DNA of 64,000 bases from Nitzschia sp. DOCU1 (taxonomy: Eukaryota; Bacillariophyta; Bacillariophyceae; Bacillariales; Bacillariaceae): NCBI GenBank assembly GCA_951394045.1, contig OX595993.1, positions 1,612,001-1,676,000 of the forward strand. The letters are read 5' to 3'. The position numbers and the translations under genes were made by a program. Positions 52,934-62,757 of the stretch are shown piece after piece (position 1 is the first letter of the stretch; every line of letters begins with the position of its first letter). Below the pieces are notes generated by a model. The model did not search any database and was not told the origin of the DNA. It was given only the letters and a program-made list of their open reading frames with translations.

Positions 52934-54105
52934 AATAACATCCCTCAAATAGTGTAGTGGAGCGTTAGGTTTAGTCTTCGAAAGTTGAAAGAGAGACGGT
53001 GTAGTAGCAAGGCCTGTCGTCCCCATCTTCATATCATAGCTGCTGCCATATCGCCATCAACAACGAAGGGTCGAAAGGCGGGGCAAACTTCTAGAGTGTT
53101 CCTGGCCGCCCAAAAAGAAGGGAGAAGAAAAAAGGGGAAATCCCCCGCAGGTGCGCCGAAAGCTGCCTGCTATTTGCAACTAGAGTATGATACAGCACTA
53201 AACTTCATAGCTATTACCTAGTAATAGTACCAGCACAGCTCTCCAGACACCTGGTGTTAGTAGTAGCAGTAGTAGTAGTGGCTACTAGCTGCTGTAACGA
53301 GCTGCTAGTATTACTACTGTACTAGAGTAGTACTAGTACTACTACTTGTGCCTACTATGAGTGCCACCACCCCCGCAGGTAGTAGAATGATGCACTGAAG
53401 GCTTCCCTGCTTTAGGGCGGTCCTCATGGCAGTAGTTAGTACTGCTGAAGTAGCTCCAGTATGCTGCCATTCTACTAGTGCTGCTACAACAACAAGAAAA
53501 ACACAATGCTACTACTACTACTAGACTCAGCTGCCTTTCTAGGTAGCCGTTATGGCTTTGGTGATTTGGCGAGATAGTTCCTTTCCGATTGTCCAGGTAG
53601 CTGCTAAATGGATAGCTTGCACTTTTTGCTGCTTTAATAGTAGTACTAGTAGTACTACTACTACTATCAAAGAAGCAGCGTTAGCTAGGACGAGTACCCC
53701 ATGGTACTAGCACCAGCACTAGTCCTCATTTGGTCATCCTCCATCTGCGTCATCTCCTCTGTCCTCATCATCTTGCTGCCGCCGCTCCCAGCACCAACAG
53801 GACAACGAGCACTAGCAGGAGGACGACGAGCAGCCGCCACCTTCTCATCAGCACTACTACATTAGTAGTAGAAGCTAGTAGTAGCAGTATAATACTAGCT
53901 ATTATTCCTTGATTTACTGCTACTTTTCCACCTACTATTATGCAAAAGCAGGGAAGAGTAGCTACGATTCATTCCAAGCAGCGAAGGGTAACTGTCTCAG
54001 AAGTAAAAGCTACACTGAGGACCACCCCCGATCCTGACAGGATCGCCCCCGTCCCCTAATCGGCAACCCCAAATTCTAACAGGCTTATATGTTGTGCAGG
54101 CACTA

Positions 54106-54291
54106 AGCATTTAGCCATACTTTTAGCCAGATGTCCTCTCCCACGAAGCATTTAGCCATACTATTGGTAATCAGATTTGGCGCGAAAGAGAGTCAAACAA
54201 GTCAAAAGACGGCTAATAATCTTTTTCATTAAGCATTTAGCTTTATATTTTTTAAAGTAAAATCGCCGGTCAGTTTCATTAAGCATTTAGC
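54106..54291 (+). repeat. Four copies of AAGCATTTAGC
   Basis: Copies begin near 54106, 54146, 54231 and 54281, in the same orientation. The first two share the extension CATAC, and the last two share the preceding TTTCATT. Confidence 0.8.
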
Positions 54292-54417
54292 TGTCTTTAT
54301 TTTCAGAGTTGACACGCCCGTCCACCCTCATGAAGCACCAGGAACATGAGAGGGTTGCCAAAGGCGGCGGGGGCAAACGCGATAATTTTGGACGGGGACC
54401 GTGACTGACTGACTCCG

Positions 54418-54425
54418 TGACGTCA
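54418..54425. promoter_or_regulatory. CRE-type palindrome TGACGTCA
   Basis: Perfect site about 280 bp upstream of the gelsolin start codon. Possible bZIP target; not tested. Confidence 0.3.
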
Positions 54426-54704
54426 GAACGGGGCTTTATTCTTCTCACTGGAAGGATTTTGATTCTTGCCATGGAATCTTGCATATGCCTCCGATGGGCG
54501 GGCGGCCACGGTAGAAAAAGCCAGCCGACCGATCGGTGCCATCTCCGACGGCAATTTGGGTCATTCGTTGACGACACGCAAGAAGAAGCAAGATCTTGTG
54601 TTGCCATCCAGGAATAAATCTAGCGTTCTCGACATTCTCACCTCGACCGAAGCCTTGTCCTCATTGCATCAATTGCCTTCTCATACAACTTTAAGATCGC
54701 TATC

Positions 54705-55909
54705 ATGCCGGAAGAAAAGATTTCATGGAAAGAATCCAACCTTGCTTTGATCGGCAGTGATCTTGATCACAAGATCAAAGCGGCGGCGGCCGGGGGCGAG
54801 GATGCTTGGCAGGCCATTGGCAACGAGCCCGGTGTCAAGGTCTGGAGAATCGAGCAGTTCAAGATTGTCCCTTGGCCAGAAAAGGACTACGGCTGTTTCT
54901 ATACGGGTGATTCGTACATTTGTCTTAACTCGTACTTGATTGAAGATAAGCTCTATCGCGATATTTACATTTGGATCGGCGCTGAATCTTCCCAGGATGA
55001 GTATGGTACTGCTGCGTATAAAATGGTAGAAGCCGACGACTTTTTGGGAGGCGCGCCCATTCAGCATCGTGAAGTACAAGGACATGAATCCCCCAAGTTC
55101 AAGAAGATGTTTGGAACTTTGACCTACTGGCAGGGTGGTGTTGAAAGTGGCTTCAATCATGTGGAGCCTACCGAAGAAAAGCCCAACATGTTCCGCATCA
55201 AAGGCACAGAAAAGCAAATGTCTTTGACACAAGTTGCTGTGTCCAAGAGCTCTCTGAATAAGGGTGACTCGTTCATACTCAAGGCGTCGGCGGGCAAGGT
55301 GTGGTGCTGGCATGGAGAAAATGTAAGTCGTTGGTTTTCGTTTTCTTCGTGGACAGCCCTCTGCGCTGCGACCAACCTGTTCGGAAGCTGTAATTTTCTA
55401 ACCTTTTTTCGTTTTCTCTTTTCTAGGCCAACCCCGACGAAAAATCTCGAGCTGCTTCGCTGGCTGAAAAGATGTGCACCGAAGGGACGGCCAAAGTCAT
55501 GGAGCAGGGCGACGATGACGATTCTGACTTTTGGGCGTATCTCGGAGAAGGAGAAATTGCCGGAGATGGTGAGGATGATGATGATGTGGAAGAGTTTGCC
55601 CCACTCTTGTTCCGACTCCCGGGTGACGCTGAACCGGAGCAAGTTGGCAAAGGAGAAACTGTAAAGGTAGGCTTTCACAGCGGCCCGAAGGTGTCCAAGG
55701 ATTTGCTCAATGATTCGGACGTATTCCTCTTGGATGCCGGCTGGGAGATCTTTTTGTGGATCGGAAAGGATGCCGATCGATCCGAAAAGCTAGGAGCGTT
55801 TGCCAAAGCCGACAAGTACTGCCAGAGCGACTTGCGTACCGTCAACTTGCCCCTTTCCATCGTCAAGTCTGGCAGCGAATCAAGTGACTTCAATGCATTC
55901 TTTGCCTGA
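54705..55909 (+). CDS. Gelsolin/severin-like actin-binding protein
   Basis: Two exons, 54705-55322 and 55427-55909, with a 104-bp intron (GTAAGT...TTCTAG, phase 0), giving 366 residues. Three gelsolin-like domains are visible. The first (VWRIEQFKIVPWPEKDYGCFY, then DIYIWIGAESSQDEYG) is followed by the domain 1-2 linker (FLGGAPIQHREVQG, YWQGGVESGF). The second has LNKGDSFILKASAGKVWCWHGEN, and the third has FLLDAGWEIFLWIGKDADRSEK. This three-domain form is that of severin/fragmin, Ca2+-regulated proteins that sever and cap actin filaments. An acidic insert (DDDDSDFW, GEDDDDVEE) lies between domains 2 and 3. Confidence 0.92.
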
Positions 55910-56307
55910 GCATCATGTTAGCAGAACATTAACACGATATATAGTATAATGCCTCATTGCTTTGATTCTGAACAAACCTTCAGTAGTTTCGCACGCTGGT
56001 GGCTTTCGTCTTTGTGGGCAGGATCGCGGCTCGACATGACACATCATAGAGCTACAGTAACTCCGCCTTCTGCGTCAGAACTCTATTCTCGCCAAGAGCA
56101 ATCCAAAAGCTATATCTTGATTGCCATGGCGATGAATGAAGTTGATGCATTAAACGTCTTCGCGTCAAGCCCTCATCTACGACGAAACAATGATTCCCTA
56201 CCTACTTTTAAAAATGACTTCTTGACCAGTAAAGTAAAATAATTGTAGTTGATTCGAAGTTTTGTGCTAGTTGCCATGCGTGGATATCCAGATAGATAAA
56301 AGTCTGG
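55910..56307. other. Convergent intergenic stretch
   Basis: 3' flanks of the gelsolin and zeta-COP genes. No feature recognised. Confidence 0.3.
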
Positions 56308-57248
56308 TTACAAGCCCCCTGACAGCCATTGCTCCCTTGCTTGACGAAAGGCCTGTCCCAGAGTCATGTCACCAGCCGAAACGCCCGCAGGGACTCCCTG
56401 TGTCTGAGGTACTCCTGGTTGCATACCACCACCCATGGCGTCGGCACCTCCATCGTCGTCTCGAAGTAGGACGGCCCCCGACAACTTGCCTCCATCGGTT
56501 TCTAGAACAATTCCACCATCGCAGTGCTCGTCAATCAACAAAAAGACCAGCTCCAAGTTATCCAAAACCATGGCACGCTCTGTCGTTCCTCCCATCAACT
56601 GCGACAAACCATCGTACATGCCTTCACACAAATACGCCAACACAAGTTCACTTTCATTGGCAGGCCCGACATGGACCACCCGGACATCACCGCCACCCCC
56701 GCCTTGACCGGATCCTCCACAAAAGACCACGGTTCGTCCCATGACGCTCACGACCTCAGCGGCATCGGCTCGGGCGACAATACCGGAAATCTTTTGGTGC
56801 ACCTGCTTTTCAAAGGTCAATCGAGTCTCTTCCTTTGACTTTCCATCTTCTGTGGTCGCGTTCAAAAAGTCTCCGTAATATTTGCCCGCCAGTCGTTGTC
56901 CATCATTGTCCAAAACCAAAATGGCGTCCACTTTGGGAAGCAAGGGAGGGAGCGACTGTCACCATGAACGCGCACCGAGACGAGTGTCGCGATTTCATTC
57001 CAAATGACATTGAGGCGCACACAAGGAAGCAGAGAGAGAATCAAAAAGAAGTCAGGGGATATTCAAATAGAAGCAGTAAAGCCATGGCAATGTTATCCTG
57101 CCCTATCGTGCCCCTTAGGAGTACAGCCGAACAAAGTCAGCATCACGAGAGCGCCAATATGCCAATGCCTTTTGCGCGCGTTGTTTCTACAGCGTTTCCG
57201 CCCCCCATCACTGCCGAACTGTTTCTTGGCGTCATCCATACTCACCAT
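56308..57248 (-). CDS. Coatomer subunit zeta
   Basis: Main exon 56308-56955 encodes the longin-like domain: KVDAILVLDNDGQRLAGKYYG, then VVFCG, LVLAYLCEGMYDGLSQL, LDNLELVFLLIDEHCDGGIVLETD and a C-terminal QAFRQAREQ helix. The frame has no suitable ATG before the homology. A proposed first exon is just the codon ATG at 57246-57248, followed by a 290-bp intron (GTGAGT...GACAG), giving MSLPPLLPKVDAI and 216 residues. Zeta-COP pairs with gamma-COP in the F-subcomplex of the COPI coat, for Golgi-to-ER transport. A Gly-rich insert (GQGGGGGD) is unusual. The exon-1 model needs transcript proof. Confidence 0.85.
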
Positions 57249-58031
57249 TCTACTTTATGATATTGAAAGGAATGTAAAGTGTAACAACTAGGGTTGCGAT
57301 AGACGATGCACACAATCCAAGCAATGATTATAATCAACGCGTCCAATGGCGTTGCCTTCATCGTGCCCGCAGAATGACTGCTGTGCTTTGGGCGAGCCGC
57401 GGACGGGCGAAGTCCAGGCGATGAATAGGACTTTTGCAGTCATATGAATCGGTTCTGTCGACTTGTACGACCTCACAGCTGCTTCCTTCCGAATATGTCG
57501 TTCTAGCTGAGGTAGAGTATGAATAGTATCGCAGGCTACGTGACTCTAGTCTATAATACTGTATTTAGTTGTACTCTACTAGACTTCCCGCCCTGGGCTG
57601 TTGTCCTGGAACCAAAGGAGCTAGGAAGCGCCCAGATCCACCCGCTACTAAATCATGTGAGCTTTGACGACGACGGAATAGTAGTAAGAAAGTTCGTCGT
57701 CGTCTTTGTCAGCAAAAGGAGCGGTTACGCTTTTATCACCGAATTTCGAGATGAAAGGCTATCAGTAACATCATTTGCATGGTCGCCACTAACACAGAAA
57801 TTCCAGGTTCAAAAACGTCCTGCATCTAGTCATTCAACGAAGGATACCTTGGCTTCTGATAATCACGACGACAGGCTCTACGGTTCCACTGAGTGTTCAT
57901 CCTACGGTGATAGCCACAAACGATATCTTTTAACTTGATTGTTTCCATTTATATCTATGCTTTTGACCACCTTACACTATTAACACTTGATTGCCTTTCC
58001 TGTTCCGTTTTCGTCGCACGGACCCAGTCTC
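57249..58031. other. Intergenic region with one doubtful small frame
   Basis: Promoter side of zeta-COP and 3' flank of the SnoaL-like gene. A 139-codon ATG frame at 57519-57938 has mixed composition but no family; I rate it below the gene threshold. Confidence 0.4.
57519..57938 (+). CDS. Doubtful small open reading frame
   Basis: 139 codons from an ATG. A hydrophobic start (YVTLVYNTVFSCTLL) and a plausible beta-type middle (VVVFVSKRSGYAFITEF) are the only points in favour. No known domain and no paralogue in the window. Confidence 0.25.
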   Translation: MNSIAGYVTLVYNTVFSCTLLDFPPWAVVLEPKELGSAQIHPLLNHVSFDDDGIVVRKFVVVFVSKRSGYAFITEFRDERLSVTSFAWSPLTQKFQVQKRPASSHSTKDTLASDNHDDRLYGSTECSSYGDSHKRYLLT

Positions 58032-58841
58032 TCATACGTCCGCCGATCGTAGTTGCATTTCTAATGATTTGACATCGCCCAGTTCCCACACTTTGAGAAT
58101 TTTTCCATTCTTGCAAGTAAATTCCGAAGCACCCACCCATGCCACTGGCTTGCCAGTCGGTGGATATCCCAGCAGCACTCCAGTGTGTTTCCCCGTAAAT
58201 TTCAATCGACAAAAGGCCTTGTTACTTTCGACGACCATACTATGAATTTCACAGTGATAATCCGTCAATGCCTCTCGAACAGTAGTCACCATCCGAGCAA
58301 AGCCATCGTGTCCCACCCGGTCCATGCCCACATGACCATTGAATCGCAACGACGGATGGCAGATTTTCTCAATCAAATCAATGTCGCCGCGATTCCAAAT
58401 GTCAGCAATAAAGCCTTTGACTAGTTCTCGAGTCATTTCAATCGTAGCCATGGACTCATCGCTGGAAGGCATACTACCTCCCGAAGCGGTAGGCATACTG
58501 CCGAAGTCGGCCGGTGGTGGAGGTTTGCTAACGTTGTTGTGGTTGCTGCTGGGAGAAGAAGCCGAGGGGGTTACGCCGTATTCAAAGAGTTCGGCCGGAG
58601 TTAATTTCTCAATGGCCGTCTGTCTGATTTCTTTTCCTTCGGCATCGAAACTAATAGTTGTAATGTGTTTGGAATCTCCCACAATTCGGACCACAGTCTG
58701 CGGTGGCGGGGGAGGAGCTGCCCTTTTGAGAGAAGCAACCCATTCGGTACTACCAACTTCGGGCTTTTTGTTGTGAGGGCTGGTTTGCTTTTTATTGGAG
58801 GGAGATGGACTTTCACCCTTCTTCTTGCCGAAAAACCCCAT
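58032..58841 (-). CDS. SnoaL-like (NTF2-fold) domain protein
   Basis: The start is the ATG at 58841 (MGFFGKKKGESPSP), giving 269 residues; the frame runs on upstream but those codons look like leader. A Pro/Lys/Ser-rich start is followed by a small strand-rich part (VVRIVGDSKHITTISFD), then a linker. The SnoaL-like domain fills the C-terminal half (VKGFIADIWNRGDIDLIEKICHP, then VREALTDYHCEIHSMVVE and FTGKHTG). Such ester-cyclase-like domains serve as enzymes or ligand-binding modules, and the substrate cannot be predicted. The MGFF start resembles that of the PDZ protein at 25478. Confidence 0.75.
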   Translation of the reverse strand: MGFFGKKKGESPSPSNKKQTSPHNKKPEVGSTEWVASLKRAAPPPPPQTVVRIVGDSKHITTISFDAEGKEIRQTAIEKLTPAELFEYGVTPSASSPSSNHNNVSKPPPPADFGSMPTASGGSMPSSDESMATIEMTRELVKGFIADIWNRGDIDLIEKICHPSLRFNGHVGMDRVGHDGFARMVTTVREALTDYHCEIHSMVVESNKAFCRLKFTGKHTGVLLGYPPTGKPVAWVGASEFTCKNGKILKVWELGDVKSLEMQLRSADV

Positions 58842-59267
58842 GCTTAATGTTGCGATTTGTGAATGTGGATCTCTATGTAGACTAGTAGGCTGGTAAGCAT
58901 GAATGCAAAAGTGTTCGGGAGTAATCGCAAATAGACTGATGATGCCACCAGCACCTCCTCCTAGTTGGTATTTACATGCAGCATGGGCAAGACCAAACAC
59001 AATAACGCGGGAGTAAAGGAAGGAAGGCGAAGAACTCCTTTCGTTGACCCGCAGTCCGACTTCGTCCGTAACCCAAAGCGTCCTTAACTGTCCGGGAGAT
59101 TACCTGTTACCTGGTACGCAGGCGCGCCGGTAGGTACCACAGACACATCAGCTTCCCATCGTCATCACGGCATTTCGCCCCTCTACTGGTGGACATGATG
59201 ATGGGGACATGATGATAGAAGCATCAAAATTCTGTTGGTGGCTTCTCCTCAAACTCGAATTAGCAGC
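58842..59267. promoter_or_regulatory. Divergent intergenic region
   Basis: Between the SnoaL-like gene and the first of two tandem anchored proteins. ACCTGGTAC-type words near 59107-59136. The last 40 bp resemble those before the second tandem gene. Confidence 0.4.
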
Positions 59268-60488
59268 ATGCTTGTTAACACCATGCTGATGATGGAGGAT
59301 GAGAGGAGGACCACCACGGCGACAACAAGAATGCCCCCACCACCGGGCCCTACCGGTAGTGTATCTCCCACCGACGAAGAACAAGCATCATTACTGCAGA
59401 CCGAGGAAGTCAGTAGATATGCGATTCCTAATGGTGATCTTTTCGATTCCACAGATAAGAAGAACACTACATCATCCACCAGCAGCAGTCGTCCTCCCTC
59501 TCCATCTGGTGATATCGTTGGTGCTGGTAATGAGCCGAGGACGGTGGCCGCTGCTGTCGATAAAGAAGAGCAAGCAAAGATCCACAAGAATGAAGGAATT
59601 CTAGCAGAAGAAGCCACGGCCAAAAGTCGTGGTCGACCTCTGAAGGGCTCAAAGCCGCTTGCTCAGCAAATTGAGGACTTACCGGCGCCATCACCCCCGG
59701 TTCCAAGCGTCCAAGAAAGTAGTAGTGCCACTACTGGAACTACTGCTAGGGCGTCATCGTCCACTGTGGAGAATGATCGTAGTAGCAAACGAAAGGCTGC
59801 GCGGCGTCGAAGACAACAAGTAAAGGAGGGCACTAGCAGTACTAGGTCGTCGGGTGGCACATATCGTTCTTCCAGCGGAGGAGGAGCCAGAAGTGACATT
59901 GAGGAAGGCATTATGCACGACGACTACAGTGATGAAGACGACGACGAGGATAGCAGTCACTTCCCTGGTGCTACTCGTGTGGGAGGTAGTAAGGCAACTG
60001 CTTCTGACGATGACGAAGAAGACGATGTACTAATAGAGGACGACGAAATTACCACCAACCATGTGAATCCCGACAACGAGTCCAAAAAGGAGGGGGGTGT
60101 TTCCAAGAACGACATTGCAGATATACCCGAAGTGTTGTTGGAGGCTATGCTCGTCGAAGAAGACCCGCCAATACGGCCGGTCCCCACCCCCGAGCAGTTA
60201 TTGTTAGTGAGTTGTCGAGTCATGGAGCCAAGCGCGTTGGATGCCAGCGCAAAACAGGAAGAAGAGCTTCGTAAAAGCTTTGAGGAATTCCTTGCAATCA
60301 AAGCCAGGGAAGAAGAACGGTTTGGTAACAATTGGTGTGGCTGCACTCGATGTTCTTGGGTGATTTGTTGTGTATTGTGTACCTGCCTTGTATTGTTGCT
60401 GGTTATCCTCATGCTCGTGCTGGGGTCCGTCACTATCGAATCGGCGGCACCCACTATGGCTCCAACAGGATCACCAAGCATGATGTAG
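59268..60488 (+). CDS. Acidic C-terminally anchored membrane protein, tandem copy 1
   Basis: Start at ATG 59268, aligned with the start of the second copy (ATGCTTGTTAAC versus ATGCTTATTAAC), 406 residues. The long N-terminal part is hydrophilic and disordered-looking, with KSRGRPLKGS (AT-hook-like), a basic KRKAARRRRQQ patch and acidic runs. Near the end come FEEFLAIKAREE, then NNWCGCTRCSW and a single membrane helix (VLCTCLVLLLVILMLVLG), finishing with APTMAPTGSP after it. In diatom LRR proteins a similar helix and Pro-Thr linker leads into an LRR domain; here the chain stops. It may be a truncated receptor or a tail-anchored protein. Confidence 0.75.
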   Translation: MLVNTMLMMEDERRTTTATTRMPPPPGPTGSVSPTDEEQASLLQTEEVSRYAIPNGDLFDSTDKKNTTSSTSSSRPPSPSGDIVGAGNEPRTVAAAVDKEEQAKIHKNEGILAEEATAKSRGRPLKGSKPLAQQIEDLPAPSPPVPSVQESSSATTGTTARASSSTVENDRSSKRKAARRRRQQVKEGTSSTRSSGGTYRSSSGGGARSDIEEGIMHDDYSDEDDDEDSSHFPGATRVGGSKATASDDDEEDDVLIEDDEITTNHVNPDNESKKEGGVSKNDIADIPEVLLEAMLVEEDPPIRPVPTPEQLLLVSCRVMEPSALDASAKQEEELRKSFEEFLAIKAREEERFGNNWCGCTRCSWVICCVLCTCLVLLLVILMLVLGSVTIESAAPTMAPTGSPSMM

Positions 60489-60835
60489 GTGCACTGACAC
60501 TACTACCAGAGTTTATGAATAAAAGATGATAACGCTACCAGCTGCATAATACTATGTATACACCGCTTGTTGCAAGGCGAAGGAACACCCAAGCTTTATT
60601 GCTGCGCCGTCCGTCTTCGTCCGTAAACGATGCGTCTCCGTTCCATTGGATAATATGGCGCGTGAGGTTCTTGGATGTTCTTTTGTCGAATTCGTAAGGA
60701 TCGTGCTTCCCATCATCAAAGAAGCACCCCTTGCAAGATTATAAAAATGTGGCGCCATGGGGGTAGGTTCACAGTGGAGCATCAAAATCTTGAACGAACA
60801 GTGTTGGCTTCTACTCGCTTCTCAAACTCTACAGC
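60489..60835. other. Intergenic between tandem copies
   Basis: Includes an AATAAAA-like polyadenylation signal just after copy 1 (near 60519). Otherwise no feature. Confidence 0.4.
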
Positions 60836-62026
60836 ATGCTTATTAACATGGATGAGACGGTGGTGACTATGCCACCGGGCCCTATCGCATCTCCCCCCAC
60901 TGACGACGAAGAAGCAGTTTTAGTACTGCAGACTGAGGACGACACGAGATGTGCGATTAACGGTGATGCTTTGGATTCCAGAGATAACACATCTAGCCCT
61001 TCTCCTACTGACAGCGTTGCTGGTGAGCCGACAGTACCTGTCGATAAAGAGCAAACAAATACTAGGATTATCCAAAAGAATGAAGCAATCCTATCCGAAG
61101 ATGCAATGGCCAAAAGTCGTGGTCGACCTCAGAGGGGCTCAAGGCATGCTCCGCAGCAGGTTCAAGACACTAAAGACAAGGCATCTCCTGACGAGGATTT
61201 ATCTCCATCACCGGTTCCTAGCCCTCCATCTATTACTAGCGTCCAAAGTACCACGACTACTGCTGGAACTACTACCACTAGTACTTCAGCATCATCCGCT
61301 GTGGAGGATGATCGTAGCAAACGAAAGGCCGCGCGTCGTCGAAAACAAAAGGGCAAGGATGATGACAGCAATGAAAATACCAGGTCGTCAGGTGGCACAT
61401 ATCGTTCCAGCGGAGCCAGAAGGGATATTGAGGAAGGCCTGTACGACGACTACAGCGATGAAGACGACGACGAGGCAACGAGCAGTCAATTCCCTGGTGC
61501 TACTCGTGTGCGAGGTAGCAAAACAACTTTGCCTGAGGATGAAGACGATGCGATAGACGACTTTACCATCAACCATGTGTCTCATCGGAATTACGATGAG
61601 GCCAAAAATGTGGTTGTTCCCGACAACGAGGTAACAGACCTACCCGCTGTGTTGGAGGCTGTGCTCGTTGAAGAAGATCCACCCACGCCGCCGGTTCCCA
61701 CCCCGCAGCAGTTAGTAGTAAGTGCTGAAGTAATGGCGCCTACCCCGTTGGATGCCACCGCAATGCAGCAGCAAGAAGAGTTTCGTAAAAGCTTTGAGGA
61801 ATTCCTTGCAATCAAAGCCAGAGAAGAAGGACGGTTTGGTAACAATTGGTGTGGTTGCACTCGATGTACTTGGGCGATTTGTGGGGTGTTGTGTACCTGT
61901 CTTATATTGTTGCTGATTATCATGCTTGTGGTGGGGGCGAGTGCGAGTGCCATTGCTTCCGTCACGACAACTATCGAATCTTTGCCGCCCACTATGGCTC
62001 CAACCGGATCACCAACCATGATGTAG
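60836..62026 (+). CDS. Acidic C-terminally anchored membrane protein, tandem copy 2
   Basis: 396 residues, collinear with copy 1: KSRGRPQRGS, SKRKAARRRKQKG, RSSGGTYRSSGARRDIEEG, YDDYSDEDDDE, FPGATRVRGSK, FRKSFEEFLAIKAREEGRF, NNWCGCTRCTW, one membrane helix (VLCTCLILLLIIMLVVGAS) and APTMAPTGSPTMM at the very end. The most conserved parts are the last 80 residues and the basic patch, while the middle varies in length, as expected when anchor and tail carry the function. Both copies stop at the same place, so truncation predates the duplication or is the normal form. Confidence 0.75.
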   Translation: MLINMDETVVTMPPGPIASPPTDDEEAVLVLQTEDDTRCAINGDALDSRDNTSSPSPTDSVAGEPTVPVDKEQTNTRIIQKNEAILSEDAMAKSRGRPQRGSRHAPQQVQDTKDKASPDEDLSPSPVPSPPSITSVQSTTTTAGTTTTSTSASSAVEDDRSKRKAARRRKQKGKDDDSNENTRSSGGTYRSSGARRDIEEGLYDDYSDEDDDEATSSQFPGATRVRGSKTTLPEDEDDAIDDFTINHVSHRNYDEAKNVVVPDNEVTDLPAVLEAVLVEEDPPTPPVPTPQQLVVSAEVMAPTPLDATAMQQQEEFRKSFEEFLAIKAREEGRFGNNWCGCTRCTWAICGVLCTCLILLLIIMLVVGASASAIASVTTTIESLPPTMAPTGSPTMM

Positions 62027-62196
62027 GTGACAGTAGTACCAAAGTTCATGAATAATATGTAACGCTGGCTTCGTACTATTGCTCGATAAAGTTGGCTATC
62101 GAAGTAGATGATTCTTCAGTCAACCTGCGGGTAGCGCAGCATAGCCAGTGAATAAGTGAAGTGCATCCCAATAAAAACCTCTATATATCAACAATC

Positions 62197-62757
62197 CTAT
62201 TCCTCTGCCACTTTCGAAGGGGGTTTCATTGATATTTGTGTCCGACAGCACGGACAAACGGAGTGATGGCTCATGGGACTGGTGCACAGCCACGAAGCCA
62301 AACAATCTTCATGAAACCCATGGCGACACTTTTTCGGACGCACCACCTTGTCATCGTCATTGTAATTGTAAAGACAAATGACACAAGATTCACTCATGAT
62401 GGTTCGTTCTTCTTTACTCAATTCGGAGAATATCCGATAGTCCAAGGTTTCCGACAATGCCATTTGCTGTTTCATTCTCGCCAATGTCATGGGAACTTCC
62501 TCTTCATCATCATCGTCATCGTAAAGAAACCACCATTCTGGAGGATTTGAATAGCATTGACAAATTAAAAAGGGACAAATGATGCAGCACGAGTAGTAGA
62601 TGAGTTGTGTCGTTGCCAGAAAGGCAAATGACAGCAGAATAATCGGCAAGCGGTACGGAAATTCTTCCTCAAACATGGCCCGGCAAAGCAACTTGCACGG
62701 TGCATCATGGGCTGTGTCGCAGAACCAGAAACCTAGATCCAGAGAACCTGGATACAT
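62197..62757 (-). CDS. Membrane-bound RING-H2 finger protein, putative E3 ubiquitin ligase
   Basis: Start chosen at ATG 62757 (186 residues), because the longer frame begins only at GTG. A hydrophobic region of one or two helices follows (LPIILLSFAFLATTQLIYYSCC, CPFLICQCY). The C-terminal half has a RING-H2 finger: CVIC, then CRHGFHEDC, W, and CPCC, giving the C3H2C3 set of zinc ligands. Such proteins recruit ubiquitin-conjugating enzymes at membranes (ER or endosomes). An acidic stretch (DDDDDEEE) separates the two parts. An upstream exon is possible and would lengthen the N terminus. Confidence 0.82.
   Translation of the reverse strand: MYPGSLDLGFWFCDTAHDAPCKLLCRAMFEEEFPYRLPIILLSFAFLATTQLIYYSCCIICPFLICQCYSNPPEWWFLYDDDDDEEEVPMTLARMKQQMALSETLDYRIFSELSKEERTIMSESCVICLYNYNDDDKVVRPKKCRHGFHEDCLASWLCTSPMSHHSVCPCCRTQISMKPPSKVAEE

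Larger units (their letters stand above)
52934..54704. other. Gene-poor region with TAG/CTA words and AAGCATTTAGC repeats
   Basis: 53220-53980 is dense in TAGTAG, ACTAGTAG and CTACTACTAC words, like 1890-4985. Further right are four AAGCATTTAGC copies and a TGACGTCA site before the gelsolin gene. No credible gene was seen. Confidence 0.6.

Noticed and set aside
53220..53980. CRISPR-like array or satellite
   Set aside because: The words overlap without fixed spacing or unique spacers, so it is low-complexity DNA.
60480..60520. Possible splice donor GTAGGT at the end of both acidic membrane proteins
   Set aside because: Both copies are soon followed by AATAA-like signals and no LRR exon is found before the next gene, so a true stop is preferred.
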